Shown here: positions 1 through 8,707 of the stretch, piece after piece
Layout: every line of letters starts with the position of its first letter
Numbering within the stretch: the first letter of the stretch is position 1
NCBI GenBank assembly: GCA_007693555.1
Contig: REDJ01000091.1
Span: forward strand, 1 to 37,695
From: Bacteroidota bacterium
GTDB taxonomy: Bacteria > Bacteroidota > Bacteroidia > Bacteroidales > UBA7960
Length of the DNA stretch: 37,695 bases
Reading direction: 5' to 3'
Program-made: the position numbers and the translations under genes
Notes under the pieces: model-generated
Databases searched by the model: none
What the model saw: the letters and a program-made list of their open reading frames with translations, nothing else
What the model was told of the DNA's origin: nothing

Positions 1-126
1 AACTCCTCCAATAGCTATTACTTGGTTTTTTAAAAGTCCTTTTTCAATTTCAGGACTGATTTCGTCATTATTACAACTCATAGTAAGGAGTAGCAGCAAA
101 AGTAAATAGGACGTAAATTGTTTCAT
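1..126 (-). CDS. Lipoprotein, N-terminal fragment (gene runs off window)
   Basis: Only the first 42 codons are inside the window; the gene continues leftward past position 1. The fragment begins MKQFTSY, has a run of seven leucines, and then the lipobox LTMSC, with the predicted lipidated cysteine at residue 18 followed by Asn-Asn-Asp-Glu. This is a classical type II signal peptide, so the product should be a lipoprotein, exported and anchored by the N-terminal cysteine. An exact TAnnTTTG promoter element lies about 47 bp upstream of the ATG on the same strand, which supports this start. The mature domain is not visible, so no function can be given. It is transcribed divergently from the CotH-like gene. 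Confidence 0.75.
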   Translation of the reverse strand, partial: MKQFTSYLLLLLLLTMSCNNDEISPEIEKGLLKNQVIAIGGV

Positions 127-172
127 ATCAGTATCTTGTCTGTTAGTATTGCACACAACCCATTTATATCCA

Positions 173-180
173 CAAATATA
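173..180 (-). promoter_or_regulatory. Promoter -7 element TATATTTG for the lipoprotein fragment
   Basis: Exact match to the Bacteroidota -7 consensus TAnnTTTG on the minus strand, about 47 bp upstream of the lipoprotein ATG at 126. I see no good TTTG at the usual -33 distance. The divergent region 127-405 holds only this element and the one at 379-386. Confidence 0.5.
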
Positions 181-378
181 CCCCACATTTGCAAATTTTA
201 ACATCTTTTCCGGATTTATTTCTTTTTGTTCTTTATCAGTTGATATTTCTTTGAATCATCGAAGATATTTAGCCAGTGTGAAGTCTGTTTATAAAAAGAT
301 AGATTTCATTGCCCAATTCATTTATTAACAGAACTGGAATTACGGGAGCCTGATGCCCTCTGTTCCCGGAAATATTCA

Positions 379-386
379 TAACTTTG
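379..386 (+). promoter_or_regulatory. Promoter -7 element TAACTTTG for the CotH-like gene
   Basis: Exact TAnnTTTG match ending 19 bp before the ATG at 406, so the mRNA leader would be about a dozen bases. No clear TTTG lies at the -33 position. Confidence 0.5.
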
Positions 387-405
387 TTATGTTAAATCTG
401 AATTC

Positions 406-3400
406 ATGCTCTACCCTGCAAAAATTTTCCGCTCATTGCTTTTCATTTGGTTGCTCATATCTGCTTCCATTTACCACGTAGTATATTCCCAAACCATACG
501 CATCAATGAAGTAATGTCATCCAACCGCGATATCATTTCTGATGATGACGGTTCATTTGAAGATTGGATTGAGATATTCAATTTCGGTGATGAACCTGTA
601 AATCTTGAGGGATTTGGGCTATCAGATAATTACGAAGAACCGTTTAAGTGGGTAATGCCTGCTTATGAATTGCAACCGGATGAGTACCTCCTCATCTGGG
701 CATCAGGAAAAGATCGCACGACAACTCCGGGCAGCATGCAGAATGGTATTCAAAGGCTTTACTATCCGGGTATTCCGGGTAATTCAGTGGATGATCTTGT
801 TAATCATCCCAGCTTTCCCGATAATCCGGCCAGCCGGAATGTGGTATTCAATCATTTTGAAGCGCCTACCAATATTGCCGACAATTACGGCCAGCACATG
901 TACACATGGGTAACAGCTCCTGCTACAGGCAATTATATATTCTGGATTGCCAGCGACGACAATTCCAGATTGTACCTGAGCAGTGATGATTCGCCCGATA
1001 ATGTTCAACTCATTGCCCACGTGCCGGGCTGGACCAATCCCCGGCAGTGGGATAAATATTCTCAGCAACAATCAGGACAAGTCTTCCTGCAGCAAGGTCA
1101 GCAGTATTATCTGTCAGCTCTTATGAAAGAAGGCATCGGAGGTGATAACCTGGCCGTGAGATGGAGACTGCCCGACAACACCATCGAAGAGCCCCTGAGT
1201 GTTTCCCATTGTTACATCCCGTCGGGCAGGTGGCATACCAATTTCAGACTAAGCTCCGATGGAGAAGAACTGATACTTACTGCACCCGGCGGACAAAGGA
1301 TTGATTCCATGCCCCCCGTTCCCATACCCACAAATATCTCCTTTGGCAGAATCTCCGGCGGCGGCAACGATTGGTTTTATTTTGAAAATTCCACACCTGA
1401 AGCTCCCAACCCCGGGCAGGGCCTCTCGGGTATGGCCGAAAAACCTGCCATTTTCCCTTCATCAGGTATTTATAATGAGCCTGTCACCATAGAAATAATC
1501 AGCCCTGAAGATGATGTACAGATTTACTATACTACCGATGGTAGTTTTCCCGATGCAAACAATGGAAACCTTTACACAGGGCCGTTTACAATAAATAATA
1601 CAGTATATTTAAGAGCGATAGCTGTGCGTCAGGGCAGCCTGCAAAGTGAAATTGCAGCTGCAACTTTTTCTTTAGCCCATCAGGATGTTAAGGGCTTTTC
1701 TTCCAATATCCCGGTCATGGTCATACATGAGTTTAACACACCTATTACACCAGGAGACAGAACACCTGCATTTATGACGCTTCTGAGCAGTGAAACCGGA
1801 GAAAGAATAAACATTACTGACACACCCGGCTTTGATGGAAGAATAAAAATCAACATCAGGGGAAGCAGTTCACAGGCTTTTCCAAAAAAGGGATTTGGGT
1901 TTCATATCCTGGAAGAGGATGAAGGCAACAGAAAGGTTTCACTGCTGGGAATGCCCGAAGAGCATAACTGGGTATTGCATGGTCCCTATTCCGATAAAAC
2001 CCTTATGCGTAATGCCTACTCCTATTCGCTGAGTAATGATGTGGGGCAGTATTCGCCGCGCACACGTTTTATTGAACTTTTCATGCACAATGGTTCAGGG
2101 CCTCTTCGTGAAGAGCATTATCACGGTGTTTACGTTTTAACAGAAAGGATCAAGATTGCACCGGGAAGGGTGGAAATTGAAGATCTGGATTTCCATCACA
2201 ACAGCTATCCTGAAGTAACCGGAGGATATATATTTAAAATTGACCGGCTAAACCCGGGTGATTTCGGGTTTTATACTGCCCGGGGCAGCCACTATGTATT
2301 TGTGAGACCCAATGAACAGGATATTACACCTGCCCAAAGAGATTATCTTATTTCATTTCTTGACTCGCTCGAAACGGTTTTATTCCAGGGAAGTCCCAAT
2401 AATCCTCCTGGAGATTACACACAGTTTCTTGATAAAAGGTCATTCATTGACATGCATCTTTTAACCGAAATAACTAAAGAGATTGATGGTTATCGTTTGA
2501 GCACCTTCTTTTACAAAGACCGGAACGGAAAACTGCATTCAGGACCCCTTTGGGATTTTAACCTTTCGCTGGGTAATGCAGATTACCTTGAAGGTTGGCT
2601 TCCTCAGGGATGGTATTATCCGCTGATATCAACGAACCAATACCTGCGCGGATGGTATAACCGTTTGTTTATGGACGAAAACTTTACTGAACAATACAAC
2701 CGGCGCTACCGCAATCTTCGCCAGACAGCCTTTTCCAATGGTCATATGCTCGGAAAAGTACTTGAATATCATAGTCTGCTCAATGAGGCTCAGCAAAGAA
2801 ACTATGAAAGATGGCCTGTATTGGGCAGTTATGTATGGCCCAATTGGTTTATAGGTGACACATGGGATGATGAGGTTTTCTGGATGATGGACTGGATTGA
2901 AGCCCGGCTGGAGTGGATGGACAGCCAGCTTGGTGAGCCTTATACCATGCTGCATTACTGGAATTTCAACGACGAGTCTGATTTCCTGACTCCCACATAC
3001 ACCATCAATAATGCAAATATTGAGATCAACGAAGCTCCGCAAAGTGAAATTACTACGGGAACCGGCCAGGATTTTACAGGCATCAATTCACGTAATGGAG
3101 ATAAACCCGGTTTGCACCTCAGGGTAAATAACCCGGTCGGAACCGAAATTATTTTTCATGTGCCATCTACCGGTTATAAAGACCTGCTGTTTTCCTATGA
3201 AAGCCGCAGATCAGGGAGTGGATCTAACAGACAATACATCTCATATACTGTTGACGGAACAAACTTTACAGCCTTCGACACCATCGTTATAAAAGAATAT
3301 CCTAAGCTATACCAGTTTGACTTTAAAGAGATAAACCTCTCCAATAACAATCCTGATTTCGCCATAAAAATCACAATGCATCAGGAAAGTGACGCCACCG

Positions 3401-4635
3401 GAGGTATGTCAGGAAATAATCGATTCGATAATGTAACCCTTGACGGAGAAGCCCTGCACGGAACCAATCGACCTCCCATACAAACGTCATGGTTTCCGGA
3501 AACTATGAAACTGATTGAAAACGAGAATGATAAAATCATTGACCTTAACTATTTTTTTAAAGATCCCGATGGTGATGATTTGGAATACACCATCGCTACA
3601 GAACAAAGCTATCCGGCAACAATAAGTTCTGATCAGGGAGAAGTTATAATCCAGCCACAGTTAAGGGGGGGCACACAGGTTAACGTTACTGCATCAGATG
3701 GTGTTAACCCGCCACTCAAAGCATCTTTTTACTTGTTGGTATATCCGAAAGCAGCTGATATATCTGAAAATCAGTCCCTTAAATTTGACTATTGGAGTCC
3801 GGATGAGCCTGCGGGAAGTTTTCCTGATCACATGCTTTTTGTACAAAGTACTGAGGATGACCCCGGACCAGGCACTGCGTTATTCCATGCTTACCACATT
3901 CCACCTGAAGATTATGCTTCAGCCGATGAATCAAACATAGGATTCCCATATCGCAACACCCGCAGAACCCGTATAAACGGCCTGGGAAATAATGGAATCT
4001 CATTTATCAATACAGGAAGAGGCCGTGACCTGGGTGCTGCTGTAATTGCAGTAAACACAAAGGACCTCAGCCAATTGTATCTGAACTGGCAGGCATCTAC
4101 AGTTATTGCCAATTCAAGGGCATATGGATTAAGACTTCAATACAGAAAAGGGCCCGGCGAACAATGGAGAAACTGGACTGATAGTGAAGGAAACATTGTT
4201 GAATATCACCGAAACGAAACAGCCGGACATACTCAGGATTTTAAAGACATTTCGTTTCCATCAGATTTGCTGGATATTCCTTATGCACAAATCAGGTGGT
4301 TGTACTATTTTACAGGACTACAACTGGATGAACAATCTGGTGCCCGTGATATGCTTGCGCTTAACAGAATAAATATTAGCGTCACTCCTGTTGATTTTGA
4401 TGATAATAGTGATGTTATTGGCGAAAAAGGGCTGAAAGCTTTTCCTGTACCGGTTACATCAGGTATTTTAAATTTTAACAAGAATATATCCGGTTCTGTA
4501 TATGATATGACAGGTAGAAAGCTGTTTGATTTTATCAATAAAAATTCCATTCAGGTTCATCATCTTAGTCAGGGTTTATATATACTACAAACTTTTGAAG
4601 GTGAATCACTCCGGTTTATTGTTTCCAACCCCTAG
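406..4635 (+). CDS. Secreted multidomain CotH kinase-like protein with T9SS sorting domain
   Basis: A 1409-residue exported protein. Visible in order: signal peptide ending near VVYSQ (residues 1-29); lamin-tail domain starting IRINEVMSSN (about 30-105); a PA14-like region (about 112-272) with FWIASDDNSRLYLS; the end of a second lamin-tail-like stretch (280-340); a chitobiase C-terminal-like domain (about 350-420, IYYTTDGSFPD); a CotH region (about 480-845) with the family signature GPLWDFNLSLGN at 713-724; a beta-sandwich region; an Ig/cadherin-like domain (about 1038-1110, FKDPDGDDLEY); and a C-terminal T9SS sorting domain (about 1343-1409, VYDMTGRKLF and LSQGLYIL). CotH proteins are atypical kinases of spore coats and other surfaces; the substrate here is unknown. 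The lamin-tail, PA14 and CHB domains suggest binding of carbohydrate or matrix outside the cell. The gene stands alone. Confidence 0.85.
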   Translation: MLYPAKIFRSLLFIWLLISASIYHVVYSQTIRINEVMSSNRDIISDDDGSFEDWIEIFNFGDEPVNLEGFGLSDNYEEPFKWVMPAYELQPDEYLLIWASGKDRTTTPGSMQNGIQRLYYPGIPGNSVDDLVNHPSFPDNPASRNVVFNHFEAPTNIADNYGQHMYTWVTAPATGNYIFWIASDDNSRLYLSSDDSPDNVQLIAHVPGWTNPRQWDKYSQQQSGQVFLQQGQQYYLSALMKEGIGGDNLAVRWRLPDNTIEEPLSVSHCYIPSGRWHTNFRLSSDGEELILTAPGGQRIDSMPPVPIPTNISFGRISGGGNDWFYFENSTPEAPNPGQGLSGMAEKPAIFPSSGIYNEPVTIEIISPEDDVQIYYTTDGSFPDANNGNLYTGPFTINNTVYLRAIAVRQGSLQSEIAAATFSLAHQDVKGFSSNIPVMVIHEFNTPITPGDRTPAFMTLLSSETGERINITDTPGFDGRIKINIRGSSSQAFPKKGFGFHILEEDEGNRKVSLLGMPEEHNWVLHGPYSDKTLMRNAYSYSLSNDVGQYSPRTRFIELFMHNGSGPLREEHYHGVYVLTERIKIAPGRVEIEDLDFHHNSYPEVTGGYIFKIDRLNPGDFGFYTARGSHYVFVRPNEQDITPAQRDYLISFLDSLETVLFQGSPNNPPGDYTQFLDKRSFIDMHLLTEITKEIDGYRLSTFFYKDRNGKLHSGPLWDFNLSLGNADYLEGWLPQGWYYPLISTNQYLRGWYNRLFMDENFTEQYNRRYRNLRQTAFSNGHMLGKVLEYHSLLNEAQQRNYERWPVLGSYVWPNWFIGDTWDDEVFWMMDWIEARLEWMDSQLGEPYTMLHYWNFNDESDFLTPTYTINNANIEINEAPQSEITTGTGQDFTGINSRNGDKPGLHLRVNNPVGTEIIFHVPSTGYKDLLFSYESRRSGSGSNRQYISYTVDGTNFTAFDTIVIKEYPKLYQFDFKEINLSNNNPDFAIKITMHQESDATGGMSGNNRFDNVTLDGEALHGTNRPPIQTSWFPETMKLIENENDKIIDLNYFFKDPDGDDLEYTIATEQSYPATISSDQGEVIIQPQLRGGTQVNVTASDGVNPPLKASFYLLVYPKAADISENQSLKFDYWSPDEPAGSFPDHMLFVQSTEDDPGPGTALFHAYHIPPEDYASADESNIGFPYRNTRRTRINGLGNNGISFINTGRGRDLGAAVIAVNTKDLSQLYLNWQASTVIANSRAYGLRLQYRKGPGEQWRNWTDSEGNIVEYHRNETAGHTQDFKDISFPSDLLDIPYAQIRWLYYFTGLQLDEQSGARDMLALNRINISVTPVDFDDNSDVIGEKGLKAFPVPVTSGILNFNKNISGSVYDMTGRKLFDFINKNSIQVHHLSQGLYILQTFEGESLRFIVSNP

Positions 4636-4757
4636 ACAGCTGAAGAATATCATAAACACCTATAAAAATTTGATATTCTGTTATTTTTCAGTTAATTTCG
4701 TTTTTAAATCTGGGAATGGGGCTAAAACTCATGATTAAAATGACAAGCCCCATTCAT

Positions 4758-4765
4758 TATTTTTG
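4758..4765 (+). promoter_or_regulatory. Promoter -7 element TATTTTTG for the FKBP gene
   Basis: Exact TAnnTTTG match 19 bp upstream of the ATG at 4785. The spacing to the start is nearly the same as for the CotH-like gene. No convincing -33 TTTG. Confidence 0.5.
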
Positions 4766-4784
4766 AACCTTATAAAATTGTAGT

Positions 4785-5282
4785 ATGAGTAAAGCAAAAG
4801 TTATTTCTTTAACCTATCAGTTGCGTTCAGGAAGTCCCGAAGGTGAATTAATTGAAACAGCAGGTAAAGAAAATCCCGCAGAATTTTTATTTGGTGCAGG
4901 GAATCTTATTCCTGAATTTGAAGACCAAATACAGGAGTTGAGTCCCGGTGAAAGTTTTGAGTTTACAATTGATTCAGATAAAGCCTATGGCCCCAGCAAT
5001 CCATCAGCTATAGTAAATTTGCCAAGAAGCGTTTTTACTATAGATGGAAAAGAAGCTGAGGACCTTTTGCAGATTGGGAAAATAGTTCCCATGCGAAACG
5101 ACCAGGGAGAACCTTTACAGGGAAAAATACTTGAGATTGAACCGGAAACCGTAAAAATGGACTTTAATCACCCGCTCGCAGGACATGATCTGCATTTCAA
5201 AGGAGAGGTGATTACTACCAGGGATGCAAGTGATGAAGAGGTCTCTCACGGACATGTGCATACCGGCAAAGATGGCCATTAA
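4785..5282 (+). CDS. FKBP-type peptidyl-prolyl cis-trans isomerase, SlyD-like
   Basis: A 165-residue cytoplasmic protein without a signal peptide. The N-terminal FKBP half has FLFGAGNLIPEFEDQIQ and FTIDSDKAYGP, which match the SlyD-type FKBP core split by an insert-in-flap chaperone domain. The C-terminal half has the diagnostic MDFNHPLAGHDLHFKG. The tail is His-rich (SHGHVHTGKDGH), shorter than in E. coli SlyD but still a plausible metal-binding tail. Family role: prolyl isomerisation and holdase activity, with nickel handling in some species. It has its own promoter element and no same-strand neighbour close enough for an operon. Start ATG at 4785 fits the family N-terminus (MSKAKVISLTYQL). 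Confidence 0.92.
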   Translation: MSKAKVISLTYQLRSGSPEGELIETAGKENPAEFLFGAGNLIPEFEDQIQELSPGESFEFTIDSDKAYGPSNPSAIVNLPRSVFTIDGKEAEDLLQIGKIVPMRNDQGEPLQGKILEIEPETVKMDFNHPLAGHDLHFKGEVITTRDASDEEVSHGHVHTGKDGH

Positions 5283-5386
5283 TACGGGTTTAATATCATC
5301 CGGCAAATTATTATTTATTGTTACAATATTTTGTTTCTTTAAATGAATTAGTTTTAGAGGCAAGGATTAATTAATTCAGAATTTTT

Positions 5387-5520
5387 TACCTTTGCTTCAA
5401 TGTTTGAAGTCAAAAGCAGTAAGAAATAATATCAGCATAGTGAATATTTGTTGATTTATTTTTTAAAATAAATCTCTCTAACCGATAAAAAAGTCTTACT
5501 TTGTTTTGTAAGGCTTTTTT
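5387..5520 (+). ncRNA. Candidate small RNA between a promoter element and a terminator
   Basis: An exact TACCTTTG element (5387-5394) is followed by about 90 bp without an ORF and then a strong intrinsic terminator (5487-5520). In between is a perfect AT-only inverted repeat, 10-bp arms and 2-nt centre, at 5453-5474. A transcript from about 5401 would be roughly 120 nt with two hairpins. Against this, no good -33 element is seen and the hairpin may simply end the FKBP mRNA, whose stop is 200 bp upstream. Treat as a candidate. Confidence 0.3.
5487..5520 (+). terminator. Intrinsic terminator upstream of the hydrolase gene
   Basis: Inverted repeat AAAAAAGTCTTAC / GTAAGGCTTTTTT, 13-bp arms with one G-U pair, an 8-nt loop, and the T-run forming the 3' arm. 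The A-run on the 5' side could also make it work on the minus strand. Confidence 0.7.
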
Positions 5521-5560
5521 AATACTGAATGGACTGGGTCGTATCTTTTAAGCTATTCAC

Positions 5561-6496
5561 ATGAATGTTTCAACAAAAACTTTAACCCATCAGGATTATG
5601 AAATACACCTGATGACATATTTGCCCTCCTCCTTGCCAAAGGCGGTAATTCAAATCAATCACGGCCTGGCAGAACATTCTGAACGGTACAAAGAATTTTG
5701 TCAATTTCTGTGCGATAAAGGTTATGCTGTTTATATACACGATCACCCGGGACATGGAAAATCATTGAATAATGATGATAAACATGGACATCTGCCATGG
5801 TATGGCGGCTGGGATTTAATGCTGGATGTTATTCACGCAATAAACAAAAACATAAGAAAAAAACATCCTCAGGTTCCTGTATTTTTGATGGGGCATAGCA
5901 TGGGGTCTTTGCTTTCCAGATATTATAATGCGGCTTTCCCAATGTATTTCAAAGGGATGATTTTATCCGGAACAACCGAGCCCGATACCTCAAAATTAAG
6001 AAGTACGCTTTTTCTTGTAAGAATAAATAAGATATTTCGGAATACCCGACATATAAATAAAGACCTGAATAACTATTTCTATAAAAATTATAATCGAACA
6101 ATTAAGAACCCGCGCACTGATTTCGATTGGTTAAGCTCAGATGAGAAGGAAGTGGATAAATATATAAACGATCCTTTGTGTGGTTTTCATTTATCTTTAG
6201 GATTCTTCAAAAACCTCTCCCAGGGGACATTACAAATGCTTAAAACCGAAAAAAAACTCAGGTTCCGGAAAAATTTTTCTACTTTGATTATTTCGGGTAA
6301 GAATGACCCTGTAGGAAGATATGGTAAAGACCCTCAGCTTTTATATAATAAATATATCCAACAGGGTTTCTACAGAACAAATATTGCCTTGCTTGATGGC
6401 CGCCACGAATTGCTAAACGAAAGGGAAACCATCCGAAAACAAACCTACCAGGTGATAAGTAATTTTATTGAAGATAAATTACTTGGAAGTGCCTAA
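5561..6496 (+). CDS. Alpha/beta hydrolase, monoacylglycerol lipase/lysophospholipase-like
   Basis: A 311-residue protein of the serine aminopeptidase S33 / Hydrolase_4 type. The oxyanion-hole HG motif is in QINHGLAEHSERY (about 31-43), with DHPGHGKS at 61-68. The nucleophile elbow GHSMG places the catalytic serine at 113. The acid is probably Asp249 in SGKNDPVG and the histidine His282 in DGRHELLNE. Length and order fit monoacylglycerol lipases and PldB-like lysophospholipases; the true acyl substrate cannot be read from sequence. No signal peptide, so cytoplasmic. A near-consensus TATCTTTT at 5542-5549 may be its promoter. Confidence 0.85.
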   Translation: MNVSTKTLTHQDYEIHLMTYLPSSLPKAVIQINHGLAEHSERYKEFCQFLCDKGYAVYIHDHPGHGKSLNNDDKHGHLPWYGGWDLMLDVIHAINKNIRKKHPQVPVFLMGHSMGSLLSRYYNAAFPMYFKGMILSGTTEPDTSKLRSTLFLVRINKIFRNTRHINKDLNNYFYKNYNRTIKNPRTDFDWLSSDEKEVDKYINDPLCGFHLSLGFFKNLSQGTLQMLKTEKKLRFRKNFSTLIISGKNDPVGRYGKDPQLLYNKYIQQGFYRTNIALLDGRHELLNERETIRKQTYQVISNFIEDKLLGSA

Positions 6497-6636
6497 ACTC
6501 CGATTTCGAACACTTAAAACAAATATTTGTTAATCAAAGTTAAGGTTTTAAGCATTCATTCCGAATGTATTATTTTCGGTAATGCAAAACTTTTTTTATA
6601 CCTGATTTTTTAGAATTTAATTAAGCTTACTCGGTT

Positions 6637-8682
6637 ATGAATAAATTATTTCAAGCAACATTAACCCTATTTCTCGCAATTTTAATAATCTCAGCATTCA
6701 ATTCCTGCAAGCAGCCTTCATCACCCCCGGCAATAGATGTAAATAATATGAATTTCAACTATGCTCCCGGAGATGACTTTTACCGGTTTGTGAACTATGG
6801 CTGGCTTCAAAACAACCCTATTCCGGATGAATACAGCAGATATGGGTCATTTGAAAAACTTGCTGAAGAAAATGAAGAAAAGCTTTATGAACTCCTGGTA
6901 AAAATCCGTAGAGACAGAAGCGCCGAACAAGGAAGTAACCGCCAGAAGATCAGGGACTTTTTTAACAGTGCAATGGATACCGTAACACAAACCCAGTTAG
7001 GAACCGAACCTATAACATTTCTTTTTGATCGTATAGAAAATATTGAAAACAAGGATCATCTTCCCGAAGTGATTGCATATTTACATAAAAAAGGAATAAA
7101 TTCTGTTTTTGGATTAAGAGCAGACCAGGACAGGAAAAACACCGAACAAGTTATAGCCAGTATTGGACAAGGTGGCCTGGGCATGACCGACAGGGATTAT
7201 TATTTAAACCAGGATTCAAGAAGCATCGAAATCAGGGAAAATTATGAATTGTTCATTGAAAAAATGTTTATTCTGGCCGGGTATTCCAAAAGAAATGCCA
7301 AAGAGGCACGCCGTATGATCATGGAACTTGAAACCTCAATGGCTGAAACTTCAATGACACGCCTGGAAAGACGTGACCCTTATGCTACATATAATAAAAT
7401 GACTTTGCATGAACTTCAGGATATTACCCCGTATTATAACTGGAGCTTATATCTGGATAAAATTGCCATTGACATTCAAGATTTGAATGTAGGACAACCC
7501 CTTTTCTTTAGCCATATAAACAAGCTCCTTGAAGAGAAACCTTTAGAATACTGGAAAACTTATCTTAAATGGAATGTTCTGCGTTCTGCTGCACAATACA
7601 TAGGAAAGAATTTTGAAGAGGCTCACTTTGACTTCTATGGCCGGGTAATGACAGGTAGTGAAAAGCAGAGGGAGCGATGGAAAAGAGCACTTGCTGCTTT
7701 AAACTTCAGCATGGGTGAAGCCGTTGGGCAGGAATATGTTGCTTTGCACTTTCCACCGGAAAGCAAAGAACGTATGATTGACCTTGTTGAGCATCTCAGG
7801 GTCGCTTTTCGCGAAAGAATTGCAAATCTTGACTGGATGAGCAATGAAACAAAAGCAGAAGCTTTTGCAAAACTGGAAGTAATGAATGTTAAAATTGGTT
7901 ATCCTGACAGTTGGATTGATTATACCGATCTTGTAATAAAAGATCAGCCCTATGTATTAAACTACCTCGCTGCCCGTGAGTTTAATATCCGCAGAAACCT
8001 GGATGAAATAGGTCAGCCCGTAAACCGCGACAAGTGGTTTATGAGCCCTCAAACAGTGAATGCCTACTACAACCCTACCTTGAATGAAATAGTTTTTCCA
8101 GCTGCCATTTTACAACCTCCTTTCTTTTACCCCAATGGAGATGATGCCGTTAATTTTGGTGCTATTGGTATGGTAATCGGCCATGAAATGACACATGGAT
8201 TTGATGATCGGGGTCGCAGATTCGCTAAGGACGGCAACCTGCGTGACTGGTGGACCGAAGAAGACAGCAAAAGATTTGAGGAACGCGCTGAAGTTCTTGT
8301 AGAACAGTTCAATAATTATGTCATGCTCGATTCGCTTACAATCAACGGTAGGTTGAGTCTGGGTGAAAATATTGCTGACCTGGGTGGCTTAACCATTGCC
8401 TTTCATGCTTTACAAAATAAACTTCGGCAGGATGGCAGATCTGACAAAATTGATGGTTTCACTCCCGAGCAACGCTTTTTCATTTCATATGCCCAAATCT
8501 GGAGAAATCACATGCGCGACCAGCGGCTCATGCAACAACTCAACGAAGGCCCACACTCTCCAGGTGAAGCCAGGGTAAATGGAATTGTGTATAATATGGA
8601 AGAATTTTATAAAGCCTTTGAAATTACACCTGAAAATTCATCGCGGTTCATCAGCCCGGAAGCACGAGCTGAAATATGGTGA
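6637..8682 (+). CDS. M13 family metallopeptidase (neprilysin/PepO-like) lipoprotein
   Basis: A 681-residue zinc endopeptidase. The N-terminus has a hydrophobic stretch and the lipobox FNSC, so it should be exported and lipidated. The mature part starts with the M13 N-terminal helical domain (GDDFYRFVNYGWLQNNPIP). The catalytic domain has the substrate-binding NAYYNP motif and the zinc motif HEMTH (His516, Glu517, His520) followed by the third ligand in ENIADLGG (Glu577, with Asp581). All catalytic residues are present and length is normal for the family. M13 enzymes cut short peptides. The C-terminus is AEIW, close to the usual family ending. It converges with the M6 protease gene, the stops being 25 bp apart. 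Confidence 0.93.
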   Translation: MNKLFQATLTLFLAILIISAFNSCKQPSSPPAIDVNNMNFNYAPGDDFYRFVNYGWLQNNPIPDEYSRYGSFEKLAEENEEKLYELLVKIRRDRSAEQGSNRQKIRDFFNSAMDTVTQTQLGTEPITFLFDRIENIENKDHLPEVIAYLHKKGINSVFGLRADQDRKNTEQVIASIGQGGLGMTDRDYYLNQDSRSIEIRENYELFIEKMFILAGYSKRNAKEARRMIMELETSMAETSMTRLERRDPYATYNKMTLHELQDITPYYNWSLYLDKIAIDIQDLNVGQPLFFSHINKLLEEKPLEYWKTYLKWNVLRSAAQYIGKNFEEAHFDFYGRVMTGSEKQRERWKRALAALNFSMGEAVGQEYVALHFPPESKERMIDLVEHLRVAFRERIANLDWMSNETKAEAFAKLEVMNVKIGYPDSWIDYTDLVIKDQPYVLNYLAAREFNIRRNLDEIGQPVNRDKWFMSPQTVNAYYNPTLNEIVFPAAILQPPFFYPNGDDAVNFGAIGMVIGHEMTHGFDDRGRRFAKDGNLRDWWTEEDSKRFEERAEVLVEQFNNYVMLDSLTINGRLSLGENIADLGGLTIAFHALQNKLRQDGRSDKIDGFTPEQRFFISYAQIWRNHMRDQRLMQQLNEGPHSPGEARVNGIVYNMEEFYKAFEITPENSSRFISPEARAEIW

Positions 8683-8707
8683 AAAATACTTTTGAATTCA
8701 ATCCATT

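Noticed and set aside
2629-3042. 137-residue minus-strand reading frame inside the CotH-like gene
   Set aside because: Shadow of a well-supported gene; no domain or start context.
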